Positions 8,314 to 16,997 of a stretch of DNA of 64,000 nt are shown piece by piece; position 1 is the stretch's first letter, and every line of letters begins with the position of its first letter. Source of the DNA: Novosphingobium beihaiense (lineage in GTDB: Bacteria; Pseudomonadota; Alphaproteobacteria; Sphingomonadales; Sphingomonadaceae); contig NZ_JALHLG010000003.1 in the NCBI RefSeq assembly GCF_022832375.1, positions 434,001-498,000 on the forward strand, in the 5' to 3' direction. The notes beneath the pieces were generated by a model. The model saw only the letters and a program-made list of their open reading frames with translations. It ran no database searches and was not told the origin of the DNA. The translations under genes and the position numbers were made by a program.

Positions 8314-10293
8314 ATGAAGCACGACGACCACAGCCTTGGCATGGACTGCGCCATCACGCGCCGCGACTTCGTGAACGGAGCAGCCGTTGGGGCAGGTATG
8401 CTGGCGGCAGGTCCAGCCTTCGCCGCCACACCCGGCGCAGGTGGCGCTGGCGGTGCAGGCGGAACGCAATACCCGCCCGCCAAGACCGGAATGCGCGGCG
8501 CCCATCCCGGATCGTTCGAAAGCGCGCATGCCCTGCGCGACGGGCAGCTTGATGTCTCGTCCGCCGCCGATCAGGGCGAACTGTATGATCTGGTGATCGT
8601 CGGCGGCGGCCTTTCCGGCCTGTCCGCCGCCCATTTCTTTCACAAGAGCATGGGGAACGGCGCCCGCGTGCTGATCCTCGACAATCACGACGATTTCGGC
8701 GGCCATGCCAAGCGGAACCAGTTCACCGTCAAGGGCAAGGAACTGGCAATCAACGGCGGCACGCTCAACATCGAAGCGCCCAAGAAATACAACCGCTGGG
8801 CGCGCGGCGTGCTCGAAGATCTGGGCATCGACCTTGCCAAATACCGCAAGGACAACGCGGCCAACGACAAGCTCTACGGCTCGCTAAACCTCAAACACGC
8901 TTTCGCCTTCGACAAGGAAACGTTCGGCGGCAGGGATCAGGTATTCAAGGTCGCCTCGCAAATCCCCGGCGCCTTCGGCCCCGAAGTGTTCGAAAACGCA
9001 CCGATCAGCAGCAAGGCCAAGGCCGATCTGAAACGCCTGCTGGACCCGCAGCAGCCCGACTATCTGGCCGGCATGTCCGTGTCCGCCAAGAAAGAGTGGC
9101 TCGCCACAAACAGCTTCAAGGCCTTCCTGCTGGAAAAGGTCAAGATCGATCCGCAGGCCTACTGGTTCTTCCAGCAGATGGGCTGCCCGACTTTCGGCGT
9201 CGGCGGCGATGCCACCCCGGCTCTATTCGGCTGGGTACAGGGCTATCCCGGTTTCTCCGGCCTTGGCCTCGGCGATATTCCGCCCGATCTGTTCGCCGAT
9301 CTTCCCGGCGGGCAGCACGGCCGCCAGCTTGAAGATTTCGACGCCGTGCATTTCCCCGACGGCAATGCCACGGTTGCGCGCATGCTGGTTTCCCGGCTCG
9401 TTCCGGGATCGACCGCGGCCCGCACGCAGGATGAAATGGGCACGGCGGTGTTCGACTATGCCAAGCTGGACCTTCCCGGCCAGCCGACCCGCATCCGCCT
9501 CTCCAGCATCGCCGTGCATGTCGAACACATGGGAGACCCGGCCACCGCCAGCGAAGTGGCCGTGCGCTACATGAACAAGGGCAGCCTCAAGCAGGTGCGC
9601 GGCAAGGCCGTTATCCTGGCGAGCTGGAACATGATGATCCCCTACATGATGCCGCAGCTGCCCGCCAAGCAGCGCGAAGCACTGGCCTATGGCGTGAAAG
9701 TGCCGCTGGTCTACACCAGCGTGGCGCTCACCAACTGGCGCGCTTTCGCCAAGCTGGGCGTATCGCGTTTCGAAGCGCCGACCATGTACCACCAGGAAGT
9801 GGGCCTAACCCAGGCCTGCAGCCTCGGCGCGCTGCACCATGCCACCAGCCCGGACGAGCCGGTGGCGCTGCATCTGGTCAAGTACATGAACGTGCCCGGC
9901 CTGCCGCGCCGCGATCAGCACCGCGCCGGACGCGCGAACCTGCTGGGCATCACCTTCGAAGAGTTCGAGCGCGAAACCCGCATGCAGCTTCTGCGCCTGC
10001 TGGGCCCTGCCGGGTTCGATCCCCGCAAGGACATCGCCGCGATCACGGTCAACCGCTGGCCCCATGGCTATGCCTACACGTACAACAGTCTCTACGACCC
10101 GGTGGAATGGGTCTATACGGAAACCCCGGAAAGGCCCTGCGTGATCGGGCGCCAGCCTTTCGGCCTGGTCAGCATCGCCAACAGCGACGCAGCCGCCAGC
10201 CCCCACACCGATGCCGCCATGCAGGAAGCCCACCGCGCCGTGCAGGAAGTGATCGAACGGCGCACGTACCCGTTCACCCCGCGCAACGTCTGA
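8314..10293 (+). CDS. Tat-exported FAD amine oxidoreductase, spermidine dehydrogenase-like
   Basis: A flavoprotein of about 659 residues. The N-terminus carries a twin-arginine signal (ITRRDFVNGAAVGAGMLAAGPAFA), so it is probably exported folded to the periplasm. A Rossmann FAD-binding motif, DLVIVGGGLSGLSAAHFF, follows at about residues 92-110, then long regions shared with SpdH-type spermidine dehydrogenases, including the GHAKRNQF segment. SpdH cleaves spermidine to 1,3-diaminopropane and 4-aminobutanal. I place the start at ATG 8314 (MKHDDHSLGMD), resembling known SpdH N-termini; ATG at 8302 is in frame. Adjacency to the omega-aminotransferase and mmsA fits removal of 1,3-diaminopropane via beta-alanine. 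The exact amine is inferred. Confidence 0.82.
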   Translation: MKHDDHSLGMDCAITRRDFVNGAAVGAGMLAAGPAFAATPGAGGAGGAGGTQYPPAKTGMRGAHPGSFESAHALRDGQLDVSSAADQGELYDLVIVGGGLSGLSAAHFFHKSMGNGARVLILDNHDDFGGHAKRNQFTVKGKELAINGGTLNIEAPKKYNRWARGVLEDLGIDLAKYRKDNAANDKLYGSLNLKHAFAFDKETFGGRDQVFKVASQIPGAFGPEVFENAPISSKAKADLKRLLDPQQPDYLAGMSVSAKKEWLATNSFKAFLLEKVKIDPQAYWFFQQMGCPTFGVGGDATPALFGWVQGYPGFSGLGLGDIPPDLFADLPGGQHGRQLEDFDAVHFPDGNATVARMLVSRLVPGSTAARTQDEMGTAVFDYAKLDLPGQPTRIRLSSIAVHVEHMGDPATASEVAVRYMNKGSLKQVRGKAVILASWNMMIPYMMPQLPAKQREALAYGVKVPLVYTSVALTNWRAFAKLGVSRFEAPTMYHQEVGLTQACSLGALHHATSPDEPVALHLVKYMNVPGLPRRDQHRAGRANLLGITFEEFERETRMQLLRLLGPAGFDPRKDIAAITVNRWPHGYAYTYNSLYDPVEWVYTETPERPCVIGRQPFGLVSIANSDAAASPHTDAAMQEAHRAVQEVIERRTYPFTPRNV

Positions 10294-10324
10294 AGTCTGA
10301 CGGCCTTCGGCGCAACAACAATAC

Positions 10325-10347
10325 CGGCCCCGCTTCCTGCGGGGCCG
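10325..10347 (+). terminator. GC hairpin after the flavoprotein gene
   Basis: A perfect 9-bp stem, CGGCCCCGC against GCGGGGCCG with a TTCCT loop, 32 bases after the stop of the spermidine-dehydrogenase-like gene. There is only a weak T-rich stretch afterwards, so termination is probable rather than certain. Confidence 0.55.
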
Positions 10348-10476
10348 CTTGCCCTTAGGAAGGCCGCTCCACATGAAAAGCGGTGTCCGTTTGACAACGA
10401 ATGGCCCGGCGGGCAACTTGCCGGGACCAGCCTGCATGCAATCGCGAGGCCGGACCGGGGAAGCGATGCAGGAAAG

Positions 10477-10508
10477 GTTGTGAAATCAACCTGTTGATAT
10501 ACGTCAAC
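10477..10508. promoter_or_regulatory. candidate LysR operator
   Basis: Two neighbouring dyads, GTTG-N6-CAAC (10477-10490) and GTTGA-TATACG-TCAAC (10493-10508), lie 25 bases before the LysR start at 10534. Position and symmetry suggest an autoregulatory binding site; no factor can be assigned directly. Confidence 0.4.
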
Positions 10509-10533
10509 ACTGCGGGGAAGGCTTCGTCCTTAC

Positions 10534-11451
10534 ATGTTCAGCAGAAGCGCCTTTCCTCCCATCGCATCCTTGCGCGCCTTTGAGGCGGTGGGCCGCCTTG
10601 GCGGCATCCGCAAGGCCAGCAAGGAGATCAACACGGATCATGGCGCGGTCAGCCGCCATATCCGTTCGCTGGAATCGTGGCTCGGTGCCAAGCTGCTGGT
10701 CCGCGATGGCCAGGGATACCAGCTCACCGAAACCGGCGCGGCCTACCATCAGGAAATCGCCAAGGCCATCCACCTGATCGGCTCCGCCACGTCGGGCATC
10801 ATGCAGCCACAGGAACGGCTGAGCCTGAGCATCTGGTGCATTCCCGGCTTCGGCTCGCTCTGGCTGTCGGACCGGCTGGGCGATTTCATCGCCAGCAATC
10901 CCGATGTCGATCTGGACTTTCGCCCGGCCGATCAGAGCCCGGATTTCCGCTCCGTTCTGGTGGACGGCGATATCCGCTACTTGCGGTACTGGGAAGAAGC
11001 AGACGTTCCCAAGCATGTGCGCGTGCTGGAATTCGCACGGCCCGAGGTATTCCCGGTGGCCAGCCCCGAATATGCCGCGAACATGAAACCTATCGAGGAT
11101 GCGCGCGAATTCCTCGATCACACGCTGCTGCACGAGGATACGGACGCGGAGTGGCGGCATTGGCTGCTGCCGCAAGGCGTGGAGGCCGACGGAGCCCTGC
11201 CCGGCCCGCGCCTGTGGCATGCCCATTTGACGATCAACGCGGCCAGGCAGTCACGCGGGATCGCATTGGCCAATATCGATCTGCTGAGCAACGATCTGGA
11301 AACCGGGCGACTGGTGCGCATCCACCCGGTGGGCGCTCCGTTCCAGACCGTGGCTTTCGGCGGCTATTGCCTGCTCGGGCGCAGCGACCGCTGGAATTCA
11401 CCCGCGCTCGCCCGCTTTCGCAAGTGGATCCGCGAGAAAGCGGCAGCCTGA
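10534..11451 (+). CDS. LysR-family regulator, GcvA-like
   Basis: A 305-residue LysR protein. The opening FPPIASLRAFEAVGRLGGIRKASKEI followed by HGAVSRHIRSLESWLG is the GcvA-subgroup helix-turn-helix, and LLVRDGQGYQLTETG is the usual wing. The effector domain runs to the C-terminus. It has no divergent partner: the preceding gene ends 240 bases upstream and the next genes run in the same direction. The target may be the downstream secreted protein and TonB receptor, or itself through the dyads just upstream. The inducer is unknown. Confidence 0.88.
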   Translation: MFSRSAFPPIASLRAFEAVGRLGGIRKASKEINTDHGAVSRHIRSLESWLGAKLLVRDGQGYQLTETGAAYHQEIAKAIHLIGSATSGIMQPQERLSLSIWCIPGFGSLWLSDRLGDFIASNPDVDLDFRPADQSPDFRSVLVDGDIRYLRYWEEADVPKHVRVLEFARPEVFPVASPEYAANMKPIEDAREFLDHTLLHEDTDAEWRHWLLPQGVEADGALPGPRLWHAHLTINAARQSRGIALANIDLLSNDLETGRLVRIHPVGAPFQTVAFGGYCLLGRSDRWNSPALARFRKWIREKAAA

Positions 11452-11622
11452 CCGGCCTGCCCGCTGGCGCACACCCCCGCCGTCAGCGGTGCCGGACCGT
11501 CAACGCCGCCGGCGAAATTGCCGCCTTATTAGCGGTCCCGGCGCGGTCATAATGCTCTTACTTCCAGGCTTGAACCCGCACTGGCTCCCAGCAGTCCGGC
11601 CAGCCGCCAGCGGAGAATGCAG

Positions 11623-12150
11623 ATGTGGAAATTCCCGGCCGCCGCAGCCGTCGCCGCGCTGAGCGCCGCCGCACCGCTTCAGGCCATGGCCGCTCCCCCG
11701 CCGCCCTCATGCAAGGACACGCCTGCCTACCACGCGCAGGACTTCGCACTGGGCAAGTGGGATGTCTGGGCCGGTGATACGCTGATCGCCCGCGTGTATA
11801 TAGAGCCGGTGCTGAATGGATGCGCGCTGCACGAAGTCTGGACACCCGTAAACGATGCCCCCGGCAAAGGGCAGGGCCTGTTCGTGTTTTCCCGGGCGGA
11901 AGGCCAATGGCACTATCTTTGGGCCGCCGACACCGGAACCGCCAGCACGTTCAAAGGCCGGCCAGCAGGCGCCGGAAAGATGCAATACACCACCAGCGTG
12001 CCTGCCGGTGAAGGCGCAGTCCGCCTGCGCCGCTGGAGCCTGGAAGCGCTGCCCGGCGGGCGCCTGCGCGAACGGTCAACGGGCAGCCTGGACGGAGGAG
12101 CCACCTGGCAGAGCGAATACGATCTCATGTGGGCCAGAAGCGGAACTTAG
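11623..12150 (+). CDS. small secreted protein, DUF1579-like
   Basis: A 175-residue protein with a Sec-type signal (MWKFPAAAAVAALSAAAPLQAMA, cleavage likely after AMA). The mature part begins with APPPPSCKDTPAYHAQDFALGKWDVWAG and continues as alternating beta-rich stretches, resembling lipocalin-like DUF1579 proteins in the GxWxV motif and in the paired YLW and WSLEAL segments. One Cys near residue 30 and another near 70 could form a disulfide. I chose ATG 11623 because GGAG lies seven bases upstream; ATG 11617 is in frame. It precedes a TonB receptor by 143 bases across a hairpin, so co-transcription is doubtful. Function unknown. Confidence 0.7.
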   Translation: MWKFPAAAAVAALSAAAPLQAMAAPPPPSCKDTPAYHAQDFALGKWDVWAGDTLIARVYIEPVLNGCALHEVWTPVNDAPGKGQGLFVFSRAEGQWHYLWAADTGTASTFKGRPAGAGKMQYTTSVPAGEGAVRLRRWSLEALPGGRLRERSTGSLDGGATWQSEYDLMWARSGT

Positions 12151-12185
12151 CATGCCCTTATGGTGATGGATTGGCAGGGCATGCT
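12149..12185 (+). terminator. hairpin after the secreted-protein gene
   Basis: Perfect 10-bp inverted repeat, AGCATGCCCT (12149-12158) and AGGGCATGCT (12176-12185), overlapping the stop codon of the secreted-protein gene. The loop is 17 bases and only a short T-containing tail follows, so it is a likely but weak intrinsic terminator or transcript-end hairpin. Confidence 0.45.
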
Positions 12186-12293
12186 TGTTGCCGGTTCGGC
12201 ACCAGCCCCTTCGCAATACTCACCTAGGACGCACACGTGCGGCACATATCCTGCCGGGCGAATTGAGTAATCAGAAACAGGACAGGGAAAACA

Positions 12294-14645
12294 ATGGGGC
12301 GAAGCCAGATGAAGCGATCTTTCAAGCGGCTGTTGATGGCATCAGCGGCATTCGTGAACGTTCAGGGTGTGGCCCACGCTCAGGACACCGCGCCGCAAGC
12401 AGACGAAGCCTCTGGCGACATCGTCGTCACCGCCACCCGTCAGAGCACAGCGATTTCCCGCGTTCCGATCAGCATCAGCGCGTTCGATCAGGAAGCGATG
12501 GACACCAAGGGCGTGAAATCGATCGCGGACGCCGTCCGCTTCACGCCGGGCGTCACGTTCAACAGCAGTGACAACAGCATCACCATCCGCGGCATTTCAT
12601 CCGGCGCCGGCTCGGGCACGACCGGCATCTATATCGACGATACGCCGATCCAGATGCGCGCGCTGGGCTTCAATGCCGACGATGCGCTTCCCGCCATCTT
12701 CGATCTGGAACGCGTGGAAGTGCTGCGCGGCCCGCAAGGCACGCTGTTCGGCGCCGGTTCCGAAGGCGGCACGGTGCGTTACATTACCCCGCAGCCAGGG
12801 CTCGATGTCTATACCGCCTATGCCCGGGCGGAAGCCGCCTCCACCGCCCATGGCGGGCTCAGCTACGAAGCAGGCTCCGCCGTGGGCGGGCCGATCGCTG
12901 TCGATAAAGTGGGCTTTCGCATCAGCGCCTATCACCGCCGCGACGGCGGATGGATCGACAAGTCCGATGCCACCGGCGCGGTCTATGACAAGAACGCCAA
13001 CCACGGCGATGTCACCGTGCTGCACGGGGCGCTGGCCTTTCAGCCCATCCCCGATCTGACGATCACCCCGGCCATCCATTACCAGAAGCGCACAAAGAAC
13101 ACGTTCGACGAATATGTCGAAGGGCTTTCGGATGCAGGCCAGGGCGTGTTCAAGAACAGCAGCCCGGAATACCGCGGTTCCCGCGACAAGTTCTACATGC
13201 CCTCGCTCAACGTCAAATACGACAATGGCGCGGTCGCGGTGATATCGAACACCAGCTATTACCACCGCAACAACACGACCGGCTACGACGGCACGATCTA
13301 CAACCTCGAATACTATTCCTTCCTCTATGGCCTGGTGATCGGCGACGATGCGCCCTATTACCCGTTCGTGACGGAAACCGGCGTCAATCCCAATCTGCCC
13401 GGCTATTACAGCCCGGCCATCATCACCAACACGCAGCGCAACTTCACGCAGGAACTGCGCATCCAGTCCAGCGACCCCGATGCCCGGCTCACCTGGGTGG
13501 CGGGCATCTTCTACCAGCGCAGCAAGCAGAAGAGCATCGAGGAACTGGTCGAGGAAACGCCCGGCAGGCTCTTCCCGGCGACGTTCGGTTTCTCGCTGGA
13601 GGATTTCTTCGAGTACGGGCTGTACGGCAAGGACAGCTACATCAACCAGACTAAGGCGACCGACACCCAGATCGCCGGCTTCGTGGACCTGACATACGCC
13701 ATCACCGACAAGCTGAAGATCACGGCGGGCGGGCGCTATGCCAAGACCAAGTATTCCTTCAACAACTTTGCCGATGGCGCGCAGAACGGCCTGCGCACCA
13801 CCGCCAGCGGCAAAAGCTCCGAAAAGCCTTTCACGCCCAAGGCCGGGCTGTCCTATCAGGCGGACAGGAACAACCTGCTCTACGCCACCTGGTCCAAGGG
13901 CTTTCGCGCCGGTGCGGCCAATCCGCCGGTCCCGCCGGTCTGCGGCGACCTGAACGCGCCTGACAGCTATGGTTCGGACAAAGTGGAAAGCTGGGAAGTC
14001 GGCACCAAGAACAAGCTGTTCGGACGCCGCCTGAGCATTGCCGCCAGTGCCTATCTGATCAACTGGAAAGACATCCAGCAGTCCGTCTACATCCAGAGCT
14101 GCGGCATCCAGTACACCGGCAATCTGGGCCGCGCGCGCAGCAAGGGCTTCGACCTGCAGCTCTCGCTCACCCCGTTTGCAGGGCTGAACCTGGAAGCGGC
14201 CATCGGCTACAATTCGTCGAAATACACGGCAACCGTCCTGTCCGCAGAAGGCGCCCAGCTGGTCGAGGATGGCGACAAGCTCGGCACCTCGCCCTGGACC
14301 GGAAGCGTGGGCGCCCAGTACAACTTCGCCCTGGGCGGCATCGAAGCCTTCACCCGCATGGACTATCAGTTCACCACGCGGGCATCCGGCCCCACGACGG
14401 CCCAGAACCCGGACAACGACGGAACTTACGATCCGATCTTCGTCCCGCGGCCCGCGACCAACCTGGTCAACCTGCGGGCGGGAGCCGAAATCGCCAATGG
14501 AACGAATGTCTCGCTCTTCGTTGACAACCTGTTCGATACCGCGCCGCGCCTCACCCGTCAGCACTACCTGCCCGATGCGCTGTACATCACCAACACATCG
14601 CTGCGCCCGCGCACGATCGGCCTCACGCTGACGTACCGCCACTAG
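12294..14645 (+). CDS. TonB-dependent outer-membrane receptor
   Basis: A 783-residue TonB-dependent receptor. A signal peptide (RLLMASAAFVNVQGVAHAQ) is followed by the TonB-box-like DIVVTATRQ, a plug domain with VEVLRGPQGTLFGAGSEGGTVRYIT, and a beta-barrel ending in an aromatic terminal strand (GLTLTYRH). AGGGA lies about 6 bases before the ATG. In sphingomonads such receptors import many substrates besides iron chelates, and the neighbours give no clear ligand. It is followed immediately by a strong terminator, so it is the last gene of its transcript. Confidence 0.93.
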   Translation: MGRSQMKRSFKRLLMASAAFVNVQGVAHAQDTAPQADEASGDIVVTATRQSTAISRVPISISAFDQEAMDTKGVKSIADAVRFTPGVTFNSSDNSITIRGISSGAGSGTTGIYIDDTPIQMRALGFNADDALPAIFDLERVEVLRGPQGTLFGAGSEGGTVRYITPQPGLDVYTAYARAEAASTAHGGLSYEAGSAVGGPIAVDKVGFRISAYHRRDGGWIDKSDATGAVYDKNANHGDVTVLHGALAFQPIPDLTITPAIHYQKRTKNTFDEYVEGLSDAGQGVFKNSSPEYRGSRDKFYMPSLNVKYDNGAVAVISNTSYYHRNNTTGYDGTIYNLEYYSFLYGLVIGDDAPYYPFVTETGVNPNLPGYYSPAIITNTQRNFTQELRIQSSDPDARLTWVAGIFYQRSKQKSIEELVEETPGRLFPATFGFSLEDFFEYGLYGKDSYINQTKATDTQIAGFVDLTYAITDKLKITAGGRYAKTKYSFNNFADGAQNGLRTTASGKSSEKPFTPKAGLSYQADRNNLLYATWSKGFRAGAANPPVPPVCGDLNAPDSYGSDKVESWEVGTKNKLFGRRLSIAASAYLINWKDIQQSVYIQSCGIQYTGNLGRARSKGFDLQLSLTPFAGLNLEAAIGYNSSKYTATVLSAEGAQLVEDGDKLGTSPWTGSVGAQYNFALGGIEAFTRMDYQFTTRASGPTTAQNPDNDGTYDPIFVPRPATNLVNLRAGAEIANGTNVSLFVDNLFDTAPRLTRQHYLPDALYITNTSLRPRTIGLTLTYRH

Positions 14646-14678
14646 GGCGCGGCACTCCTTTTCCTCACCCACTTCAGG

Positions 14679-14713
14679 GCCCCGGCCGGGAATACCGGCC
14701 GGGGCTTTTTTTT
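14679..14713 (+). terminator. intrinsic terminator of the TonB receptor gene
   Basis: Perfect 11-bp stem, GCCCCGGCCGG against CCGGCCGGGGC with a five-base loop, followed directly by eight T residues. It is 33 bases downstream of the receptor stop codon: a textbook Rho-independent terminator. Confidence 0.92.
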
Positions 14714-14760
14714 GCTCTCTGCCTGCATTGCGCCGCCTTCGTCCGGACGAAACCGGACAC

Positions 14761-14802
14761 AAAAAAGTCAGGGGATCAAGGCCATGGCCTTGATCCCCTG
14801 AC
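14761..14802 (-). terminator. intrinsic terminator of the amine dehydrogenase operon
   Basis: A perfect 36-base palindrome (14767-14802, centred on GGCCATGGCC) with six A residues just before it on the plus strand. Read on the minus strand this is a long stem followed by TTTTTT, 42 bases after the stop codon of the last cytochrome gene. It is therefore placed to end the minus-strand operon. Confidence 0.85.
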
Positions 14803-14844
14803 GGATTGGAGCGCTTTGCGTTGTGTTGTATGCCTGCCGGGCGC

Positions 14845-15216
14845 TTACTTCTTTCCCTTGAGCAGGAAACCGACCACCGCCTTGCGTTCATCCTTGTTGG
14901 GAATGCTGATCACCATGCGCGTGCCCGGCACCATCCTGTTCGGCGCGGTAAGGAACTGGTCCAGTGTCTTGCTGTTCCAGGTGATGCCGGACTTGGCCAG
15001 CTTGGGCGAATACTTGTAGTTCGCCGCGGTGCCTGCGGTGCGACCCGAAAGGCCCGATAGGTTGGGGCCAACACCGTTGCGCGCGCCGGGCGCATCGGTG
15101 TGGCACATCTGGCAGCGCTGCCGGAAAAGCGTTTCGCCCTGGGGCGGCGCTGCAAGCGCGGGCACCGCAGCCATGGCTGTCATTCCCGCAACGGCGGCCC
15201 AGATTGTCATTCTCAT
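14845..15216 (-). CDS. c-type cytochrome, amine dehydrogenase-associated
   Basis: A 123-residue monohaem class I cytochrome c. It has a signal peptide (MRMTIWAAVAGMTAMAAVPALA), then the haem motif CQMCH and a distal Met in NRMVPGTRM, so it is periplasmic. The ATG at 15216 has GGAG six bases upstream; ATG 15231 is in frame but lacks this. It is the last gene of the amine dehydrogenase operon, 67 bases beyond another cytochrome. A small periplasmic monohaem cytochrome is also found just after the light-chain gene in aromatic amine dehydrogenase (aau) clusters. Probable role: accepting electrons from the TTQ enzyme and passing them towards the terminal oxidase. Confidence 0.88.
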   Translation of the reverse strand: MRMTIWAAVAGMTAMAAVPALAAPPQGETLFRQRCQMCHTDAPGARNGVGPNLSGLSGRTAGTAANYKYSPKLAKSGITWNSKTLDQFLTAPNRMVPGTRMVISIPNKDERKAVVGFLLKGKK

Positions 15217-15283
15217 TCGTGTCTCCAGCATTCTGTCTGCATTTTTCTAGCGTTTTCTGTCCGAAAGCCCTGCCCGGCCGGGA

Positions 15284-15820
15284 TCAAGCCCCTGCCCGTG
15301 AGTCTTGCTGTTCCCGGCTTTCGGGCGCCTGCCCCGCATAGAACTCCTGAAGGTCCGCCGGGGCATCGCACGTGCGGATCAGATCGCCGACAAGCTGGCG
15401 GCGTCTCGCCAGCAAGGCCGCACCCGGCCGCAGCGGTTCTGCGCGCAGGCGGGCAACTTCCTCTGCCTGATAGGGCTGCGCCCCATCAGGCACGCTCTTG
15501 CCGCCGATGGAAAACACCACGAAGTTCATGAGATCGGCCAGTTCTCCGGAATCCCGGATCGGAGCATGGGCGACGTTTGGCAGCCGGATCAGATAGTCGC
15601 GCGCCTCGCCGTTGCACATGAAATACCCCACCCGGTCCCGCAATTCGGGCACCGGCGCGGGAGCCGAACTCCCGCTGATCCCATGGCAGCCTGCGCAATG
15701 CTCGACATAGTCGGACTGGGCCGTGGTGATGCGCGGCGTACCGGCAGCTGCCGTCATGGCGACAGCCATTGCCGCGCCCGCCGGTAAGATCCCCAGCCAT
15801 GCCACACCGGATCTGTTCAT
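15284..15820 (-). CDS. second c-type cytochrome of the amine dehydrogenase cluster
   Basis: A 178-residue secreted protein with one haem-binding motif, CAGCH, at about residues 42-46 behind an N-terminal signal (WLGILPAGAAMAVAMTAAAG). Beyond the haem domain it has a long C-terminal part (LPNVAHAPIRDSGELADLMNFVVF onward) with additional Cys residues, unusual for a simple electron shuttle. It begins 9 bases after the light-chain gene and so is surely co-expressed. It could be an electron acceptor or a factor needed for cofactor maturation, given that no mauG homologue is present in the window. That second role is only inference. Confidence 0.82.
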   Translation of the reverse strand: MNRSGVAWLGILPAGAAMAVAMTAAAGTPRITTAQSDYVEHCAGCHGISGSSAPAPVPELRDRVGYFMCNGEARDYLIRLPNVAHAPIRDSGELADLMNFVVFSIGGKSVPDGAQPYQAEEVARLRAEPLRPGAALLARRRQLVGDLIRTCDAPADLQEFYAGQAPESREQQDSRAGA

Positions 15821-15829
15821 GTCAGGCCG

Positions 15830-16363
15830 TCACTCTGCCGCGCCGACCATGACGGCGGTGGAACAGTGGTATTCCATGCTCGATGCGCCGAAACACCAGA
15901 TGATGTCGTTGTTCTCTTGCGGGCGGTAAACCTGATTTCCCCGGTCGGTGTTGTCGCAATAGCACTGGCCGCAATCGGCGGTGCCGCAACAGTCGCGATA
16001 GGCGATCAGATAGGCCTTGCCGTCATCCGGGTTGATGCAAGTGCCCACCCAGGACGTGGGCGAGGCCTCCGTCCCCGGCGGGCAGGTGTGAATTCCGCCC
16101 CCGCAGCAGGTGCACAGCGACCCGTCGATCGCGCAATAGCGCCAATAGTCGCACTTGGTATCGTCCGTGGTCTGCGCGTGGCGGGCAAAGCTCGTCTTGG
16201 CCTGGACCGAACGGTCCTTGGCCGCATGGGCCCGCTCCACCGGCAGCAGCGGAAACACCGGCGCGGAAACCAGCCCCAGCCCGATGCGGGACAGGATGCT
16301 GCGCCGGGACGTGCCCCGGGCCAGTTTGCGGACGAACCGTTCGGTCCGGCTCTGTGAAGTCAT
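15830..16363 (-). CDS. aauA/mauA: TTQ amine dehydrogenase light chain
   Basis: Small catalytic subunit of methylamine/aromatic amine dehydrogenase (177 aa). A Tat signal (TSRRSILSRIGLGL) leads to a Cys-rich mature domain. The two tryptophans that form tryptophan tryptophylquinone are recognisable as Trp105 in SWVGTC and Trp156 in NDIIWCFG (equivalent to Trp57 and Trp108 of the Paracoccus enzyme). The catalytic Asp is Asp124 in YRDCCG, and Asp80 in AIDGS is also kept. Numerous Cys residues supply the disulfide network. It oxidises a primary amine in the periplasm to the aldehyde plus ammonia. Gene order heavy chain-E-D-light chain matches both mau and aau clusters. Confidence 0.95.
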   Translation of the reverse strand: MTSQSRTERFVRKLARGTSRRSILSRIGLGLVSAPVFPLLPVERAHAAKDRSVQAKTSFARHAQTTDDTKCDYWRYCAIDGSLCTCCGGGIHTCPPGTEASPTSWVGTCINPDDGKAYLIAYRDCCGTADCGQCYCDNTDRGNQVYRPQENNDIIWCFGASSMEYHCSTAVMVGAAE

Positions 16364-16403
16364 GCCGCTCGTATCCCTGTTGTCATCGCTTCCGGCACCC
16401 GGC

Positions 16404-16997
16404 TCATGCCCGGGCCGCCGACAGATATTCCTGCACCGACCGCAAGCCGCTATCCCGCGCCTCGACCAGGCTTTCCAGATGCTCTCGGCTGTTCACCAGC
16501 CCCCGGCCCGCAATGATCCCCTTCCCGTCGATCAGGATCGCGTGGGGAAGCTTGTCCACCGCGTAAGTCCGGCCGAATTCGCTGCTGTTGACGAAAGGCA
16601 GATCGCCCAGGCCGTGTTTCATGATCAGCGCCCGCTGCTCTGCCTCCGGCGCATCCCCGGCCAGGATCAGATCCAGCCCTTCGCTCCGCGCGACCTCGCG
16701 CGCGGTGGGAATCAGCACTTTGCAGACGGGGCACTGCGCCGACACGAACAGGACCAGACTGCTGCGCCCCGAAGCGGAAGGCCCGCCGATTTCGATGGTC
16801 TGCCCGTCCAGCGCCGCCAGCTTCAGCCGGGGGGCCACACTGCCGGGCTCGGGGCCGCGCGTCGCGGTCAAGGCGCCCACCGGCGCCACCCGTTCGTAAA
16901 GCACGCCGACCTGCCGGGCCAGAGCCAGGCCGCCCAGCAGGGTTAGGCCAAGGACAATCCACAAGAGGACTTGAGAGATGATCAGGGCTGTCGTCAT
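16404..16997 (-). CDS. mauD: thioredoxin-like maturation protein MauD/AauD
   Basis: A 197-residue membrane-anchored thioredoxin-fold protein: one N-terminal transmembrane helix (LIISQVLLWIVLGLTLLGGLAL), then a periplasmic domain with the redox motif CPVC at about residues 89-92. MauD acts with MauE in disulfide formation and export of the light chain, which has many Cys pairs. The ATG at 16997 overlaps the mauE stop as ATGA and has GGAG six bases upstream, so I prefer it over ATG 17009. Translational coupling to mauE is likely. Confidence 0.92.
   Translation of the reverse strand: MTTALIISQVLLWIVLGLTLLGGLALARQVGVLYERVAPVGALTATRGPEPGSVAPRLKLAALDGQTIEIGGPSASGRSSLVLFVSAQCPVCKVLIPTAREVARSEGLDLILAGDAPEAEQRALIMKHGLGDLPFVNSSEFGRTYAVDKLPHAILIDGKGIIAGRGLVNSREHLESLVEARDSGLRSVQEYLSAARA

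Noticed and set aside
12597..14891. A 764-codon minus-strand frame
   Set aside because: Antisense to the TonB receptor, and spans its strong terminator; no motif.
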